64,000 bases of DNA from Fistularia commersonii (lineage: Eukaryota; Chordata; Actinopteri; Syngnathiformes; Fistulariidae), in assembly GCA_037954325.1 (NCBI GenBank), contig JBBMNZ010000030.1, forward strand, positions 11,377,001-11,441,000, given 5' to 3'. Of this stretch, positions 1-13,240 are shown in pieces. The position numbers and the translations under genes were made by a program. The notes beneath the pieces were generated by a model. The model was given only the letters and a program-made list of their open reading frames with translations. It was not told the DNA's origin and made no database searches. The stretch's first letter is position 1; every line of letters starts with the position of its first letter.

Positions 1-43
<43 letters not shown>
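1..43. repeat. (AC)n microsatellite at the window edge
   Basis: Pure AC tract, cut by the window start. Confidence 0.95.
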
Positions 44-44
<1 letters not shown>

Positions 45-299
45 GCCAAGGTCAGGGAGACCTGCAAAGTCAGCTTGCTATTTTAGGTCATTTGTCTTCA
101 GCTTCTTGTTTGCTGTTCTCTAATTATCCTAAGCTGCACAAAAAGAACCAATGACGGTTGAGTCCGTGCAGCTGTCGCATGGAGATAGGATAATAAGGCG
201 TGCGGGCCGGAGTGATCCATCACAGAGGACACAGGGCGTCACTACCCAGGCGTGACCCTTTTACACACTCACATCACAAAGACAGAAAACCTGAAAATC

Positions 300-525
300 C
301 AAAAAAATAACTATTATTATATAACTGTCCAAGCTCTCTTTGGACAAGAGGTGGGTTCCCCCTGGACTCTTTGGACTGTGGGAGGAACCAGGAGAACCCT
401 GAGGAATCCCACGCAGACACAGGGAAAACATAGAGACCACACAGAAGGAAACCCAACCAGGGACCCTCTGGATATGGTGTGGAGATGCAAACCACTGCAC
501 CATTATTATCATTATTATTATTATT
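300..525 (-). mobile_element. tRNA-derived SINE-like repeat
   Basis: Contains the family core TTTGGACTGTGGGAGGAACC and GAGAACCCTGAGGAATCCCA, with the tRNA-like head (reverse complement of GTGCAGTGGTT) at the right end. One of seven related pieces in the window. Confidence 0.6.
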
Positions 526-578
526 ATTGTAATTATCATTATTATTATTATGACTGCTACTACTACTACTATTATTAT

Positions 579-1877
579 TATCCATCCATCCATCCATCCA
601 TCCATCCATCCATCCATCCATCCATCCATCCATCCATCCCTCTTCTCCCACTTCTGCCCCCGCGAGTCAGGTCCCGTGGGCAGCAGCCAGAGCAGTGAGG
701 GCCGGACCTCCCTCTCCCCAGCCACATGGTCCAGGTCCTCTGGGGGGACCCAAAGGCGTTCCCAGGTCAGCCTGGAGACATAGTCTCTCCAGTGTGTCCC
801 GGGTCTTCCCCGTGGTCTCCTCCCAGATGGACATGCCCGTAATACCTCCCCCAGGAGGCGTCCAGGAGGCATCCTGACCAGATCCCCGAGCCACATCATC
901 TGACTCCGTTCTATGCGGAGGAGCGGCGACTCTACTCTGAGCTCCTCCCGGATGACTGAGATGGCTATTTGGTAGAGTGGTGACTTCTGAATAACGACTA
1001 CTGGTGCTTTGGATCTTCGGTTATTGAATTGCAATTTTTGTAAGTCCCTTTGGATAAAAGCGTCTGCTAAATGACTGTTATGTAATGTAATGACTGAACT
1101 TCTCACCCTATCTCTAAGGGAGACTCCGGCCACTTTGCGGAGGAAACACATTTCAGCTGCTTGTATTCGCAATCTCGTTGCTTCGGTCATTGCCCACAGC
1201 TCATGACCATTGGTGAGGGTGGAAACGTAGATCGTCCGGTAAATTGAGAGCTTCGCCTTTTGGCTCAGCTCCGTCTTCACCACGACAGACCGGTACAGAG
1301 TCCGCATCGCTGCAGATGCCGCACCAATCTGCCTGCTCCACCCCTCCCTCACTTGTGAGCAAGACCCACCGATACTTGACGTCCTCCAGTTGGGGCAGGA
1401 CCTCTTTGCCAACCCGGAGTGGGCATTGTGCCCGTTTTGTGGGTGAACACCATGGTCTCGGATTTGGAGGTGCTGAGCCTCATTCTTCACACACTTCCAG
1501 TGAGAGCTGGAGATCTTCGCCTGATGAAGCCAACAGAACCAAGTCATCTGCAAAAAGCAGAGGCTCGATCCTGCGGCCACCAAACTGGATCCCCTTGACG
1601 CCCTGGTTGCGCCTAAAAATTCTGTCCATAAAAGTTATGAACAGAATCGGTGACAAAGGGAAGACCTGGCGGAGTCGAACTCTCACCGGAAACGGGTCCG
1701 ACTTACAACCGGCAAACTCCAACACCGATCATACAGGGACCCAACAGCCCGTACGACGGGTTCGGTACCCCATACTCCCGGAGCGCATCCCCACAGGATT
1801 TCCTGCGGGAAACGTTCAAATGCCTTCTCCAGGTACACAAAACACATGTAGACTGGTTGGGCAAACTCCCAACCATT
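579..1877 (-). mobile_element. Rex3 (RTE-clade) LINE, 5'-truncated
   Basis: The minus strand encodes the C-terminal half of a reverse transcriptase: [19 protein letters not shown], then [18 protein letters not shown] (the catalytic FADD box), then [20 protein letters not shown], then [41 protein letters not shown] at about 1649-1669 corresponds to the conserved Rex3 segment commonly used as a primer site. The element ends in a (GATG)n tail at about 579-639, the known Rex3 3' end. The 5' half, with the endonuclease, is missing. Frameshifts separate the RT pieces, so it is a dead copy, and it is interrupted by a SINE. Confidence 0.88.
960..1089 (+). mobile_element. SINE inserted in the Rex3 copy, with 8-bp target duplication
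   Basis: The insert ends in the L2-type SINE tail (AAGTCCCTTTGGATAAAAGC, GTCTGCTAAATGACTG, then ATGT repeats). It is flanked by ATGACTGA at 952-959 and 1090-1097. Removing it restores the expected Rex3 reading [13 protein letters not shown]. Confidence 0.8.
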
Positions 1878-1999
1878 ATTATTGTTGTTGCTATAGTAGA
1901 AAACTGAAACCCTTCACACAAAAAACTAGAGAAAAATAACATATCTAAGGAAAAAAAATAGCATTGTGTGGCATTCACCTGCGACCCCAGACCCTCCAC

Positions 2000-2647
2000 G
2001 TCTGGGGTCGCAGGTGAATGGGGAACATGAGGCTGCCAACACCTCCACTGCGAGGAGCTAGGATGGGGGGGGAAGGGGTATTTTTTTTCCGGAGGGTCTC
2101 CTGCAGGGCCCAGGGATACCTCTGCAATCTTCAGCACGGTCATCATGGCAACATTGATCACCTTCTACTCACAACATTGATTTCCTGCCACGCTGCCATT
2201 GAGATGCTCGCCGACACACACACACACGGTCTTCTCCAGACCGCTGACATCTCTGCTTCAGGGTTCAGTACCTGCCACACAAACGCCTCCATCCAACCTC
2301 TGTTGGCTTTTGGATCCGATTGCAAAACGAGAGAAAAGCATGAAAAGCATTCAGAATTAAAACCTGTTCAGCTGATTCCACCACGGTGGTTGAATGTCTT
2401 TGACAAACAGCTGCACCGGACAGCGGTCCCGCCCAGGAGGACGCATCCTCGGGGTCAGAACCGCCCCATAACTGACCCTTAAATCCATTCCACAGCTTTT
2501 TGAAAACATTCTTTTCGTATTTTCCACGACGGACATTCTCACTGAACCTTAAAGATTGTACATCGGTCCGAGCCAAAGCCGGGCCCAACACTCATGGGTC
2601 CTCTGGATGGTTTAGCCTGCGTTGGGACAGTTTGTCCTAGTGCCAAG

Positions 2648-2685
<38 letters not shown>

Positions 2686-3750
2686 TGCAGGAAGGAAGCT
2701 GCACAGTGAGAGCAGGAAGGATCATCTAGCGATGATTTAAAGTCGTCCATTAGCTCTTCTTAAAACAGCATTAAAGTCCTTTTTTTTGTCTCGCCGGAGT
2801 GCCTTGGAATTATAAGGCACACCTATACCCACCCACACACACATACACACACACACACACACACGAACACACTCAGAGCCAAAGCTTGAAGGTGATAGTT
2901 GTTGAAAGGCAACCACTAAAGGGCACATTAAGAATTTAACAGCCACATCAGCTGGAAAAGCAAGTGGAGCGTGGAGGCAGACAATTAGGCAGATTTACGG
3001 TGCCGAGGAACCAACGGGGGCGTGGAGGAAGCGGCGGAGACCGAGAGGAACCGGGCTCCGAGGCGGAGGAACCGATGAGACCTGCCTCTCTCCACGCCCA
3101 CCTGTCATCCGCACCTTGGCGACTCCCCCGGCCGTATCCCGCCACATCTGTCACGCAGCGGACACACACCGCGGGCTCTATGCGACGAGGCCACCTTCAG
3201 CCGCCGACAGCCTCGCTTTTAATTAATCTTGTGGAGGGCCGACGTGTCTGATAAGGACGGTGGAGGAAGGAGGGAAACCAAGGAGCCGCCGGGAAGGCGA
3301 AGACGCCCACCTGCTCGGAAGGGCCAATCCATTATTGATGTGTTTTCACATCATCTCGCGAAGGGACATGTGGCCAGAAGTTAGCGGAGAAGTACCCGAA
3401 CACCAACCGCAAAGACAGCCTTCTGCACCCACAGATTTAGCGTGTCCCATTCTGCAGAGGAGCTTATCCTTAAATGTCACTGCTGCATTAACATCAGACT
3501 CGTCTCGGGCTAAAAGGGCCAACACAGTATCAAATAACGGACCGGTGTTCTTTCACGGAATCTGTTTTAGAGGACTGGAGGATGTGTCGGAGTGGCTGGA
3601 TGTCCAAAACCACAGCAGGATAGCGAGCCGGAGACAATGGGACGGATGAACCACGACCAGGAGGAACGTCCTATCAGATAGTCGGTGCAGACTCCGGAGA
3701 GAAAATGGTGACTGGACCTGAGCTGGACCACACACACACCCACACCCACA

Positions 3751-3786
<36 letters not shown>

Positions 3787-5630
3787 AATCCATCATGACG
3801 GAACTGATGGAGATTGTATAATTGCTTTCACTAAAATGATGGCTTCCCATGCCGCAGTAATGAAGGGATGTGTCCGTCAGCGTGGCTCTTCGTCTGAAGG
3901 AAACCCTGCGTGCTCCTTCATTCTGTGGCCCTGCAGCTCGGGAAACACTGACCACTATGGATAAATGAACCTGACAGAAAAAAATATCTGCAGACCTTCA
4001 GCTGTTGCCAGTTAAGTCTGCATAAGACGGAAGTTTAGAGCCTATTTGAGCGCAGGTACCGTACCTTCAATCAAAAACAAATAGGTATCCGGCATATCGG
4101 CAGCTGAAGTCAAATTCAGGGCAGGATGAAGAAATAAAAGCCACAAACACCTTGCAAAGCAGAAGAGGTGATGTTTTTCCAGAGTGATGTTGGTGGTCAG
4201 GAGTACTCCCGAAGCAGAGACAGAGGCATGGAGTTCATGCACATAACCCATGTGATGAAAATAAATACAAGAAGAAGAAGAAGAGGCGAGGAAATGTTGC
4301 TGCGCGGGAATCCGCCACTGCCACCGTTGTTGACGGGTTGCATAAACGGCAGCCGTGTTTATTCACCCAGGGACCCATTTGAGAAAATCAACGGGTTCAG
4401 GCTCCCGCAACGCTGTTTCCGTGGAGATGAAACACTCACACAAGAAAAAAAGAAAAGGTTTGCAGATCCTCTCAGAGCTTCATTTGCAGGGTGTTCATAA
4501 GAATTCCATTGGTCTGCATATTAGCAGGAAGGCCCTTCAACAAAGCCAAAGCCTGCACTGCACGGAGGGGCATCTGACTGTGGACAGCTGGATATTGGAC
4601 GATCGGACACCTTCCATCGACCCTCAGGAGAAGGTAGGTAGGATGAGCTAAGCACCCAAGGATTCAAAGCATCCAGGGATTTATAGTTAACTTAGGTTAC
4701 AAACAACTTCTGATTTTTAATCCTTTTTCAAAAGGAAAAGACTTGATGTATATGCTTCATCTTAATGGTCTGAGGCCCCTGAAGGAGAAAGGTGTGTCCA
4801 TGCCACTGATGTGAATGAAGTTTCCACTTCAAGTGCAAAATAGGAAGTGGTGCATTCATGTGTGAGCGTGTTTGTGAGTCAGTGTGGGCACTGACAATGT
4901 GCCTAAAAGCATTTCTGGAAGAGGCAGGCAGGATGCAGCAGCCCTTCCTCTGGAGCCGAGGCGTCCCCGAAGACCCCAAAGCACCGAAGCTGCTGCGAAG
5001 AAAAAAAAGGCTAATTCCTGATGATGAAGCCCCGATCGGGCTGCGATAGCTTCCAGCTTGGCTCTGGGCCTTCTGACGGCGCCGAGGCCGGTCTTATTGT
5101 CCCAGTCCAACGTTACTCTGGTGATCTGACCTCAAAGCTGCTTTTAAAGCACTAAAAAGCAATTCATTCAACGAGACGGCGCATTATGGTGATCTGTTTG
5201 AAGTCATGCTGAACTGCTTTGCATCAATTGTTGGGTTTTATCTGACCCACGGAGGGCGCTTGGCTTCCGCACCATTGGGAACTGGGAGTCTGTGCATTTA
5301 AGTATTTTTAAAAATCTTTTCCACTTGAGGATGGACGATGCTTGAATCAAAGATAAATGGGATTAGGCACCAAGTGCAGAAATGGCATCGCTTCAAGATC
5401 CTTATCTGGAGAGAAGATACAGACGTCAGACTTCAATGGAGCATTAACAGACCACTACCTTCTATGTCCAAACCCCAGCTGTGCAGTCTTCAGTTCTGTT
5501 GGAGTGATAATGTCAGGTGACGGGAGGATTCATCTTCATCCTGGGAAATCAGCCTCACGCTCTGTCGACTTAGAGAAACCACTGATATACAGTATAGTAA
5601 AACTGTAGGGTTGGACATCCATGTTCACTC
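2000..5630. other. ube2e2 intron: no gene seen
   Basis: Besides CA tracts (2,648-2,686, 2,835-2,864, 3,730-3,781) I see no exon, RNA gene or named repeat. The sequence is mixed in composition, with many short chance frames. Confidence 0.5.
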
Positions 5631-5633
5631 TTC

Positions 5634-6645
5634 CACATTAGAGGAGCATGGAGGAAGATTGTATGAGGAAGTCTGATGTAGCAGAGAAGTATGTTAGACT
5701 GGTGCAGGACATGTATGCTAGCTGTGAGACACTGGTACGGTGTGCTGTAGGGGTAACAGAGACGTTCAAGGTGGAGGTGGGACTCCATCGGGGATCAGCT
5801 CTGAGCCCCTTCTTGTTTGCAGTGGTGATGGACAGGCTGACAGATTCGGTTTGACAGCAATCTCCATGGACCATGATGTTTGCAGAAGACATTGTGAGCT
5901 GTCGTGAGAGCAGATAACAGGTTGAGGAAAATCTAGAGAGGTGGGGGTATGGAGAGGAGAGGAATGAAGGTTAGTCGCAGCAAGACAGAGTATATGTGTG
6001 TGAATGAGAGGAACTTGGGTGGAACGGTGAGGCTTCAGGGAGTGGAGATCAAGAAGTCGGAGGATTTCAGGTACTTAGGGTCAACAGTCCAGAGCAGCGG
6101 AGAGTGCGGAAAAGCGGTGAAGAGACGGGTTCAAGCAGGTTGGAATGGGTGGAGAAAAGTGTCAGGGGTACGATGAGATGGAAGAATATCAGCCAGAATG
6201 AAAGGAAAGATGTACAAGACAGTGGTGAGACCAGCAATGCTGTATGGACTAGAAACAGTTACAATGACCAAAAGACAGGAGGCAGAGGTGGCGGTCGCAG
6301 AGATTAAGATGCTAAGGTTCTCTTTGGGAGTGACCAGGATGGATAGGATCAGGAATGAGTCTATTGGACTAACAGCACATGTTAGATGTTTTGGAGAGAA
6401 GGTCAGAGAAGCCAGACTGAAATGGTTCGGTCATGTACAGAGGAGGGATAGTGAATATACGGGTAGACAGATGCTTGAATTGGAGTTGCCAGGCAGGAGG
6501 TCTAGAGAAGATTTATGAACAAAGTAAGAGGGGATATGAAGGCAGTTGGTGTGAGAGAGGAGGATACAGACAATAGTGTTAAATGGAGAAGGTTGATTTG
6601 CTGTGGAGACCCCTGAACGAAAAAGCCGAAAAGAGAAGAAGAAGA
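5634..6645 (+). mobile_element. RTE-like LINE fragment (RT C-terminal half), family B
   Basis: The plus-strand frames give YVRLVQDMYASCETLVRCAV, then FKVEVGLHRGSALSPFLFAV and VMDRLTDSV. After these come RSKTEYMCVNERNLGGTVRL, FRYLGSTVQSSGE and RPAMLYGLETVTMTKRQEAE, ending ELPGRRSREDL. This is the usual order of an RT palm and thumb and the post-RT region of RTE/BovB-like LINEs. The frame is broken several times. The 3' end is near GACCCCTGAACGAAAAAGCC. It is a different family from the Rex3 copies. Confidence 0.8.
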
Positions 6646-6649
6646 TGGA

Positions 6650-7998
6650 GCAAGAAGGTCTGGAACTTCCACCACTAGCATACGATTTAGTCCACAGTGA
6701 CTCGAATGGAGCAAAAATAATTTCATCTTTAGGCGCCATACATTCCTTTGGTCCAAGAACATTTGAGGTCTAATCAGAATATGTGGTCGGACATGTGATT
6801 TCACGAACTGTGACCCGAGCGAAAAATGTTTCCAGAGTTTTCAAAGCGGACCCTTTCTTCCTGTAAGCCTTCTGAGAACATCTGCATGAACACCTGGGTC
6901 ACGGTGTTCAGCTTTCTTCATGCAATGTGTGGATCCCCACCTACAGACTTTCAAAAAAATTCATTTGGAATTTACTACAGTGACTCCCGACCACCTGGTT
7001 GTGTAATCTGAGTTTGGACGAATCCAAGTCGGCCAATTTTCTGTGATGGGGTTAAAGACTACGGTCAGGAGACATCTGCTGAATACGACCAAAGCGTTTT
7101 CAGTTCAATGTCATAAAGAGACCCTTGGAGTGAAAACGAGACATCGGGTAAAGCGCACGGGGTTAATCGAGTCAAACTGGAATCGTCTGAGTCACAGGAA
7201 GGCCGTAAAATCCAAAACCAACCGCATCAGATTTCTTCATGAGATCAAAGACTGGATGTCACGACCGGCCTTTCATTCCAGACCGGCTCCGCCACCGAGG
7301 TCTGCCCTCGCCAACGCGGGAACCCGAACATCGCCTAGCATGCATTCATGTCAGCCTACTTTTCTCCGTCTCCTGGAAGATTAACGGTCATGGACCGGCG
7401 GAAAAATATCGCTGAGAAGCAACGGGGCAGACTTAACCAGACTGAATCATCTGGAGAGCAAAAGCCAAGAATGAAGAGGCAGTCTAGAAGGAGCACACGT
7501 GGCTCCAAGAACAACCCGGCATCTTCAGCTTTAGAGGCAATTCCACAATTTCAGTTCCACTTCAGGAACTTTACAACGCTTTGGAAAAAAAAAAGATATC
7601 TTTTTCAACATTTCTCAAGCCAGCCTGCAGCTCTGCGTTAACATCCTGCCAGTTCTGGGTTTGTGCTCCGAACCTCCGTCTGCCCGCCGGACCCAACTAA
7701 TCCTTCTGGTCTGAGTGGAGAAGAAGCCCACAGATTTCAAATGCAAAACGCTGCTTCAGACTGAGTCTCTGTATGTTCTGCAGACCACAGCAGCTCGTCC
7801 CCAGTGGGTCTGCCACACTCCTGTTATTCTGTTTTCTTTGCATTTTGATTGTTTGGTGATCTTTGAAGCTCTTTGAGTTGGCGTGTGTGTAGATATGTGC
7901 TGTGGAAATACATTTGCTCAGCCTTTTAACGTGCAGCAGATTTGATGAGAGGCTCATCATTCATCCAGCACAGACACCATGATCTACGTCTACTCATG

Positions 7999-8033
<35 letters not shown>

Positions 8034-9420
8034 TGCCGCGGAGATGGGTGAAATCAACTGTATCAAACTGCAGTGGAGAGGGGAAAGAGCTTTAATGAGG
8101 CTGGAGAACCTCTTAATGAAAATAAAATGTAGAAGAGGTTGGAAGCTAAGCAGCAGGAGGTGAGAGTCCTTTCCAAACCGACTTACTACGCATCTCACTG
8201 CCGTTTCCTCCTCAAATGTCACATCGTAGGGGTAAAGGAGTGTGCAGCAGAACAGAGGAAGGAAGGCAGGTCGCTGCTACGGAGCACTTTGATGATGGTA
8301 GAAGCAAGAACTCTCCACACCTACCCACACCGAGTACAAAAGCATCCTCTTTGGTGCTTGATGACACACTCCATCAAACAGTGCAGTCATATCATAGACC
8401 GCTTTAGTCACAGTGTGGGCCCGAGCCCCATCGCCCGGCGCTGCTGGAGGCCAGGTGGACGAGCAGCGGTTTCACGCGCTTTAAAAAGGGTGCAACACTT
8501 CAAAAAAAAAGTCCTTTCTTACCAAAGAGAAGCATCGCATACAAGGTTGAAGATACAAACCAGCACAGCCTGGCTTATCTAAATTTAACCTGATTATGTT
8601 CATGCCAGGGAGTCGTATTTTCAGGTCTAAACATAGAAACCTGTCTTGGTCGCATTGCAATCAACTAAAAAAAATTATAAATTGAAGGTGTAAAGACCCA
8701 TCCGGAACCAGTCTGGATATTGGTTTTAAGTTGTCACATGAGACACATGCACCCGAACCCTCACAGAGCTGCAGATAAATGATAGTGTTGGATGATACTA
8801 TGTCGATATGTTTGCCTTGCTTCTCTAACTCGGGGAAGAAGCCACCTCTGACAAATGAAGAGGTAAGACACGGACCTTGCATGAGTTCTGATGATATCTA
8901 CAGTCATCATACACAGCTATTCTCAATGTCAGACCATGCAAAGTGGATGCACGTCAAACTACCATTAGCATGATAGTCCAAGACCAGGAGAAGGCTTGCT
9001 GTTGGGTCATGACCCGCATCTGACCGGGGTGAAACCACAGACCAAGACCGTGTTATTATCGCTTTGACTGAAACCAAGAAGAGGCGCATTGTGTCTTCAT
9101 CAAGATGATCGGATGATGACATCACAACCTAGACACAAACTAACTCTAGGCGAACACAAGTACAGACCTGATTGGACTTTATCAAGACCAAACACAACCT
9201 GCCCCAGATCTGGAAGAACAACCAGCCCAGTGTTGCATGGTAGAACACCCTTGCATCAGCCACGATAAGCTAAGCCGTAACTGTCGGTCATGCAGTTTTC
9301 TTTAGCCAAACTCCAAGTGCGGCTCGTATCTCTGAGCTTTGAGACCGCTTTAACCTTTCTTGCCACTTGGACGTGGAAGAGAAAACCCCTTCAACCTGTG
9401 ATAAGTGTTATAAGAATGCC
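6650..9420. other. ube2e2 intron: no gene seen
   Basis: One CA tract (8,003-8,029). No family-level protein similarity in any frame that I recognise. Confidence 0.5.
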
Positions 9421-9429
9421 CTTGGTTGT

Positions 9430-9760
9430 TTGTGGAGGTTCTCAGTCATCCAGGTCATGATGAATTCTTGTAAAAATCCTCTTGTCTTGGCAACTGGACT
9501 TGAATTTCTTCACTCGAAGACGTTTCACCCCTCATCCCAGAGGCTTCTTCGGTTCTAATGACGGATGGGGAGTTTCCGATTATAACTGCCAGGTTTTTGG
9601 ACAGGTCTAGGTTATGGTGGCTTGTGGTGTAAGTGGAAGAGTTGATGTGCAGTAGGGGGGGTTGATATGCTAATGAGGTGTCTTTCATTGGAACAAAAGA
9701 GCAACAAGTTGCTTTTTTGTCAGGAAGAAGACAAGAAAACAAGAAGATTTCCACAAGACT
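9430..9760 (-). mobile_element. Dispersed repeat, possibly Penelope-like
   Basis: Contains GTTCTCAGTCATCCAGGTCA, then GGACTTGAATTTCTTCACTC, then GAAGACGTTTCACCCCTCAT and CCCAGAGGCTTCTTCGGTTC. This signature is common in teleost genomes and I associate it with Penelope-like retroelement ends. The same signature recurs at 54,325 and 61,690. The assignment is from memory and tentative. Confidence 0.4.
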
Positions 9761-10099
9761 GCTCTTGGTTCAAATCCATCCAGTAGTTAGCGAGTCCTCC
9801 CCACGTCCATGTTGGTTTCCTGCATCAAACTGTTATCAATCAGCTGTGTAGCAACACAGATATGTATCCCTGCTATCATTGCATCGGGCCTGAAGCCTTC
9901 TTGCCTCCCGGTCCTTCTTGGCCTTGTGTGAACACATGTATGTTTTTGTCGGAGCAGTGAGTTCCTGTTGAGCAGCTGCTGAGCCTGTCAGCCAGCTGTT
10001 TCACTGCGGGATGTTTCCTCAAAATAAACCAATCCTCCTCCCATTTATCTGACGAAGACAGCTACAGAAGCGGCCAAGGACCCATATCTCGAGTGTCGG

Positions 10100-10100
<1 letters not shown>

Positions 10101-10147
<47 letters not shown>
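10101..10147. repeat. (AC)n microsatellite
   Basis: About 47 bp of uninterrupted CA units in the ube2e2 intron. Confidence 0.95.
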
Positions 10148-10150
<3 letters not shown>

Positions 10151-10884
10151 GTAATGCATACTTGCCCACCCATGCAAGCGCAACGTCTTACATCAGAAAA
10201 CCAGGAACCATTGAATACGAGTCGTATCTGCTTGAAGGGGGTCGGCTAATGAATGCCCTCTGTTTAAATAGCGCTCCACCTTCACCCTGCGTTTTTTAAG
10301 AGCGCTTTCCATTGGCCCAGTCACACCAATGGCGGCAGAGCTGCCACGCAAGGCGCTAGACCAGAACATCTGCAACAACGGGTTTAGCGTCTCGCCCAAG
10401 GACACTTCGGCATGTGAAAAAATAAAAACTCCCACTTTCTGAGTGACGCTGTGGTTCGTTCCTTCTCCTTGTTGCTTCCTAAAAGCAACTTTGGTTGAAA
10501 AGGTATCTGCTTGATGAATGAAAGATGAAGATGAAGATGAATGAAAAATGAATTCAAGTCCTTTGCTACCTTAGAACACCTCTAGGAAAGGACAAAGGAT
10601 GATTTAGCATGAAATCAGAGGTGAGTCCTCCTGTTGAGGAGAGGGAAACCCACTGCCTCTGCGGAGGCGAGATGTTACAGAACACATTTCACTGTCAGTT
10701 CCTTTATCATTTCTATGCAAAGGATCTCCACACAATGGAAGACAGTATAATGGGGTATGTGCTGTATAACAGCAGCCTGGATGACACACAATTTTCTAAT
10801 TGTCTGTCTATTTATATTTTTATATTCATTTCATTTTTACTGACACTCATAACTGTTACGCTGCTGTGACAAAACAATTTCCCT

Positions 10885-10915
10885 ATAGGGATCAATAAAG
10901 ATGATCTTTATCTTT
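10885..10915. mobile_element. LINE/SINE 3'-end fragment
   Basis: CCCTATAGGGATCAATAAAG beside AAACAATTTC: the same retroelement-terminus motif in the opposite orientation. Confidence 0.4.
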
Positions 10916-11890
10916 AACTTTAAATATAGCAGCAGTAGCAGCTCTGTGAGCACTAACACTGGGTGAGGTACTGCATTTGCGCCCGAAGCAGAACTCAGGA
11001 GCTCAAACGACATAAATATGCTCTTTTGCATTGAAACTAGTCGGCTGATGGATCGGGCATCTGATGAGGAGCGTCCTAGATCTCCTTGGTTAGGGACCAA
11101 GCGTGGGAGCGGGGAGCGTGGATCTTGTTTTCTCCGATTCAAACTCAAGCTCTTAGGAGAGGGCGAACTGTGTCTGCTTACGTATGACTTCTCTCTGGAT
11201 TCAGCGAGGTCAGCAAAAGATCTGGAGGTCTTTTCCATTCACTGCACTACAGGGGAGAGTGGTAATATCTGACGTGTAATATCCATGGTTAATTACCAGC
11301 CTTGTAGTTTTATGACCTGGCTTATTCTGGTTGACCACGGCTGCAAGAAGAAGATCAGCGGCGCATTCCACTTCTGTCAACCACTGTGGGACTTCTGATC
11401 TGTACATTCAGCTTCGTGGCTATGTCACACACCTGAATACAAGATGAATCCTCTGAACAGGATCCCCGGCAGTTGTGATCCACCTATCTCTTCACACACA
11501 TCTTCTGTTACTGCCTCAAAGACCTTCTTTATCAGTTCAACCCTGTGAAAAATATCTGCTGTGTGGAATGGTCCATTCCAGCGGGCGGGCGGGGCGGCGC
11601 CCTCCCGTCATGTGCTGCGCACAACACATCGATAATGTCTTTTTTTTTCCCCCCTTTTGTCCAAAAATCGTCGGAAAGCAAACGCGGCAGCGGACTGCGT
11701 TCGAGTCGACGAGTATTGATTCTGCTCACGCATGTGGCTCGGTGTGCACTTTGCCCGTTAATCCCCACCGGTGCGGGGAGGTTACACCCAAACATCCATG
11801 TTTATGGCGGCCCGGCCCTCACGGATCACCGGGGGCACCATATTTGCACACGCAACGGGAAAAACGACAACATGAAGCATAGAAGTAAAT

Positions 11891-12143
11891 TATCATCACC
11901 CTCTTAAAATAATTGCCTAAGTCATTTTTTTACAAAACTGTTTTTTTTTTTGCCTAAATCATCTCCTCATGATGCTGACCACCTCTGACAAAATTGCCTA
12001 CATCCTCAGTTAAACAGATTGTGCCATTCTACTCCTTTAGTAGAAATTGCCAGTGTCAAGAGTGTGTTGAGTGGTTCAGTTTTTTGTTTCCTGAAAAATC
12101 TGAAAAAATGACTTAGGCGATTATTTTTAAGAGGTTGACGATA
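11891..12143. mobile_element. MITE, copy 1 (about 253 bp, long terminal inverted repeats)
   Basis: The ends TATCATCACCCTCTTAAAAT... and ...TTTTTAAGAGGTTGACGATA are inverted repeats about 40 bp long that include TTGCCTAAGTCATTTTTT. The interior repeats a TTGCCTA(A/C)(A/G)TCA motif. It is about 85-90% identical by eye to the copy at 39,891. No coding capacity. A TA target site is likely. Confidence 0.75.
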
Positions 12144-13119
12144 TGTGAAGTAAATATGCATTCTGTGTTCACAAAGATGAGATCAAACTGAGCTGAGAAC
12201 GCTAGACTTTTCCAGGATCTCCGATTTGTCTGTTGATCAGTCTTAAAGATTCTTAAAGATATAGACTTTGAAAAGATGTTCTCGGTTGCATTAAGACATT
12301 AGGAAGTCCTTCTTGACCCAGTTTTCCAGCTCCTTATCGGGAGGATTTGCTGTTTCTAATGTGAAACGTTGACTTTATAATGATCACAATTCACTGCAGG
12401 TTTGGATTCATTAAGGGTTCATCTGTGAGCAGTGCATTAAATGTGTTTAAATACATTCAGCACAAGTTCCGATCACTGAAATGCAAGTCGAGCAGTGTAA
12501 ATCTGAATTACGGCTCATTCCTTGAGTTGAGAGCGGGTCCTCCAGATCCAGAGAGTTGGCTGAGACACAGCAATGAGGGAAGAAATCCTGTCGACACCTG
12601 AACACTACGCACTCCAACGACACCTGCACCTCCTGGAGGGCTGCTCTTACCGGCTGAGGATCTTCAGCACGTGTTCCATCTAAGGATTATTTATCGATTC
12701 GGACCATGTTAACAAAGGACATTTTAAATAGGAAAACAAAAGTGTGTGTTGCGATGGAGTCGCGCACTGTTTGTGTCAATTGAGGCCTCGACATGTGAGT
12801 CATTTGTGACTAAAGGATGAACGTGCGCTGCTTTCTGCGGTTAACCAGGCCCAATAGCTCACAGTCAGAGACTGGAAACGTGATTTTGACCTTCTCTTCT
12901 TGTGACGGGTGTGGAGATAATCCATGGGCCAAGGCGGTGACAGCGCAGTATGACATTTGTGCAGCTGAAGAAGGGTTAAAATATCAATATCATGAGGTTT
13001 CTCACTTCGGCTTGACCGATCCAGTGTTGTTGTTGTTTCTGTCCAGAGAGATGGTCTACTCTTGGATGAATTCATGCTAAATGGTCTCCACGTGGACACT
13101 GGAATCGCATTCCCCCGTT

Positions 13120-13240
13120 CACAAAACACAGTGCAAGCTGCTAACCAGACCAACGGGACCACCTGGGAGGTCCAGTGCGATGCTGACAGGAAGAGCCGGG
13201 ATGGAACCAGCAACCTTGTGAAGGGACGTTAGGGCAAAGG
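13120..13240 (-). mobile_element. Possible tRNA-derived SINE fragment
   Basis: On the minus strand CAAGGTTGCTGGTTCCATCC resembles a degenerate tRNA B box (GGTTCGATCC) in the setting typical of fish SINEs. Only this portion is recognisable. Confidence 0.35.

Noticed and set aside
261..1583. 440-codon open frame on the minus strand
   Set aside because: It is a composite of a decayed Rex3 reverse transcriptase, a SINE, the (GATG)n tail and another SINE. No intact domain and no gene.
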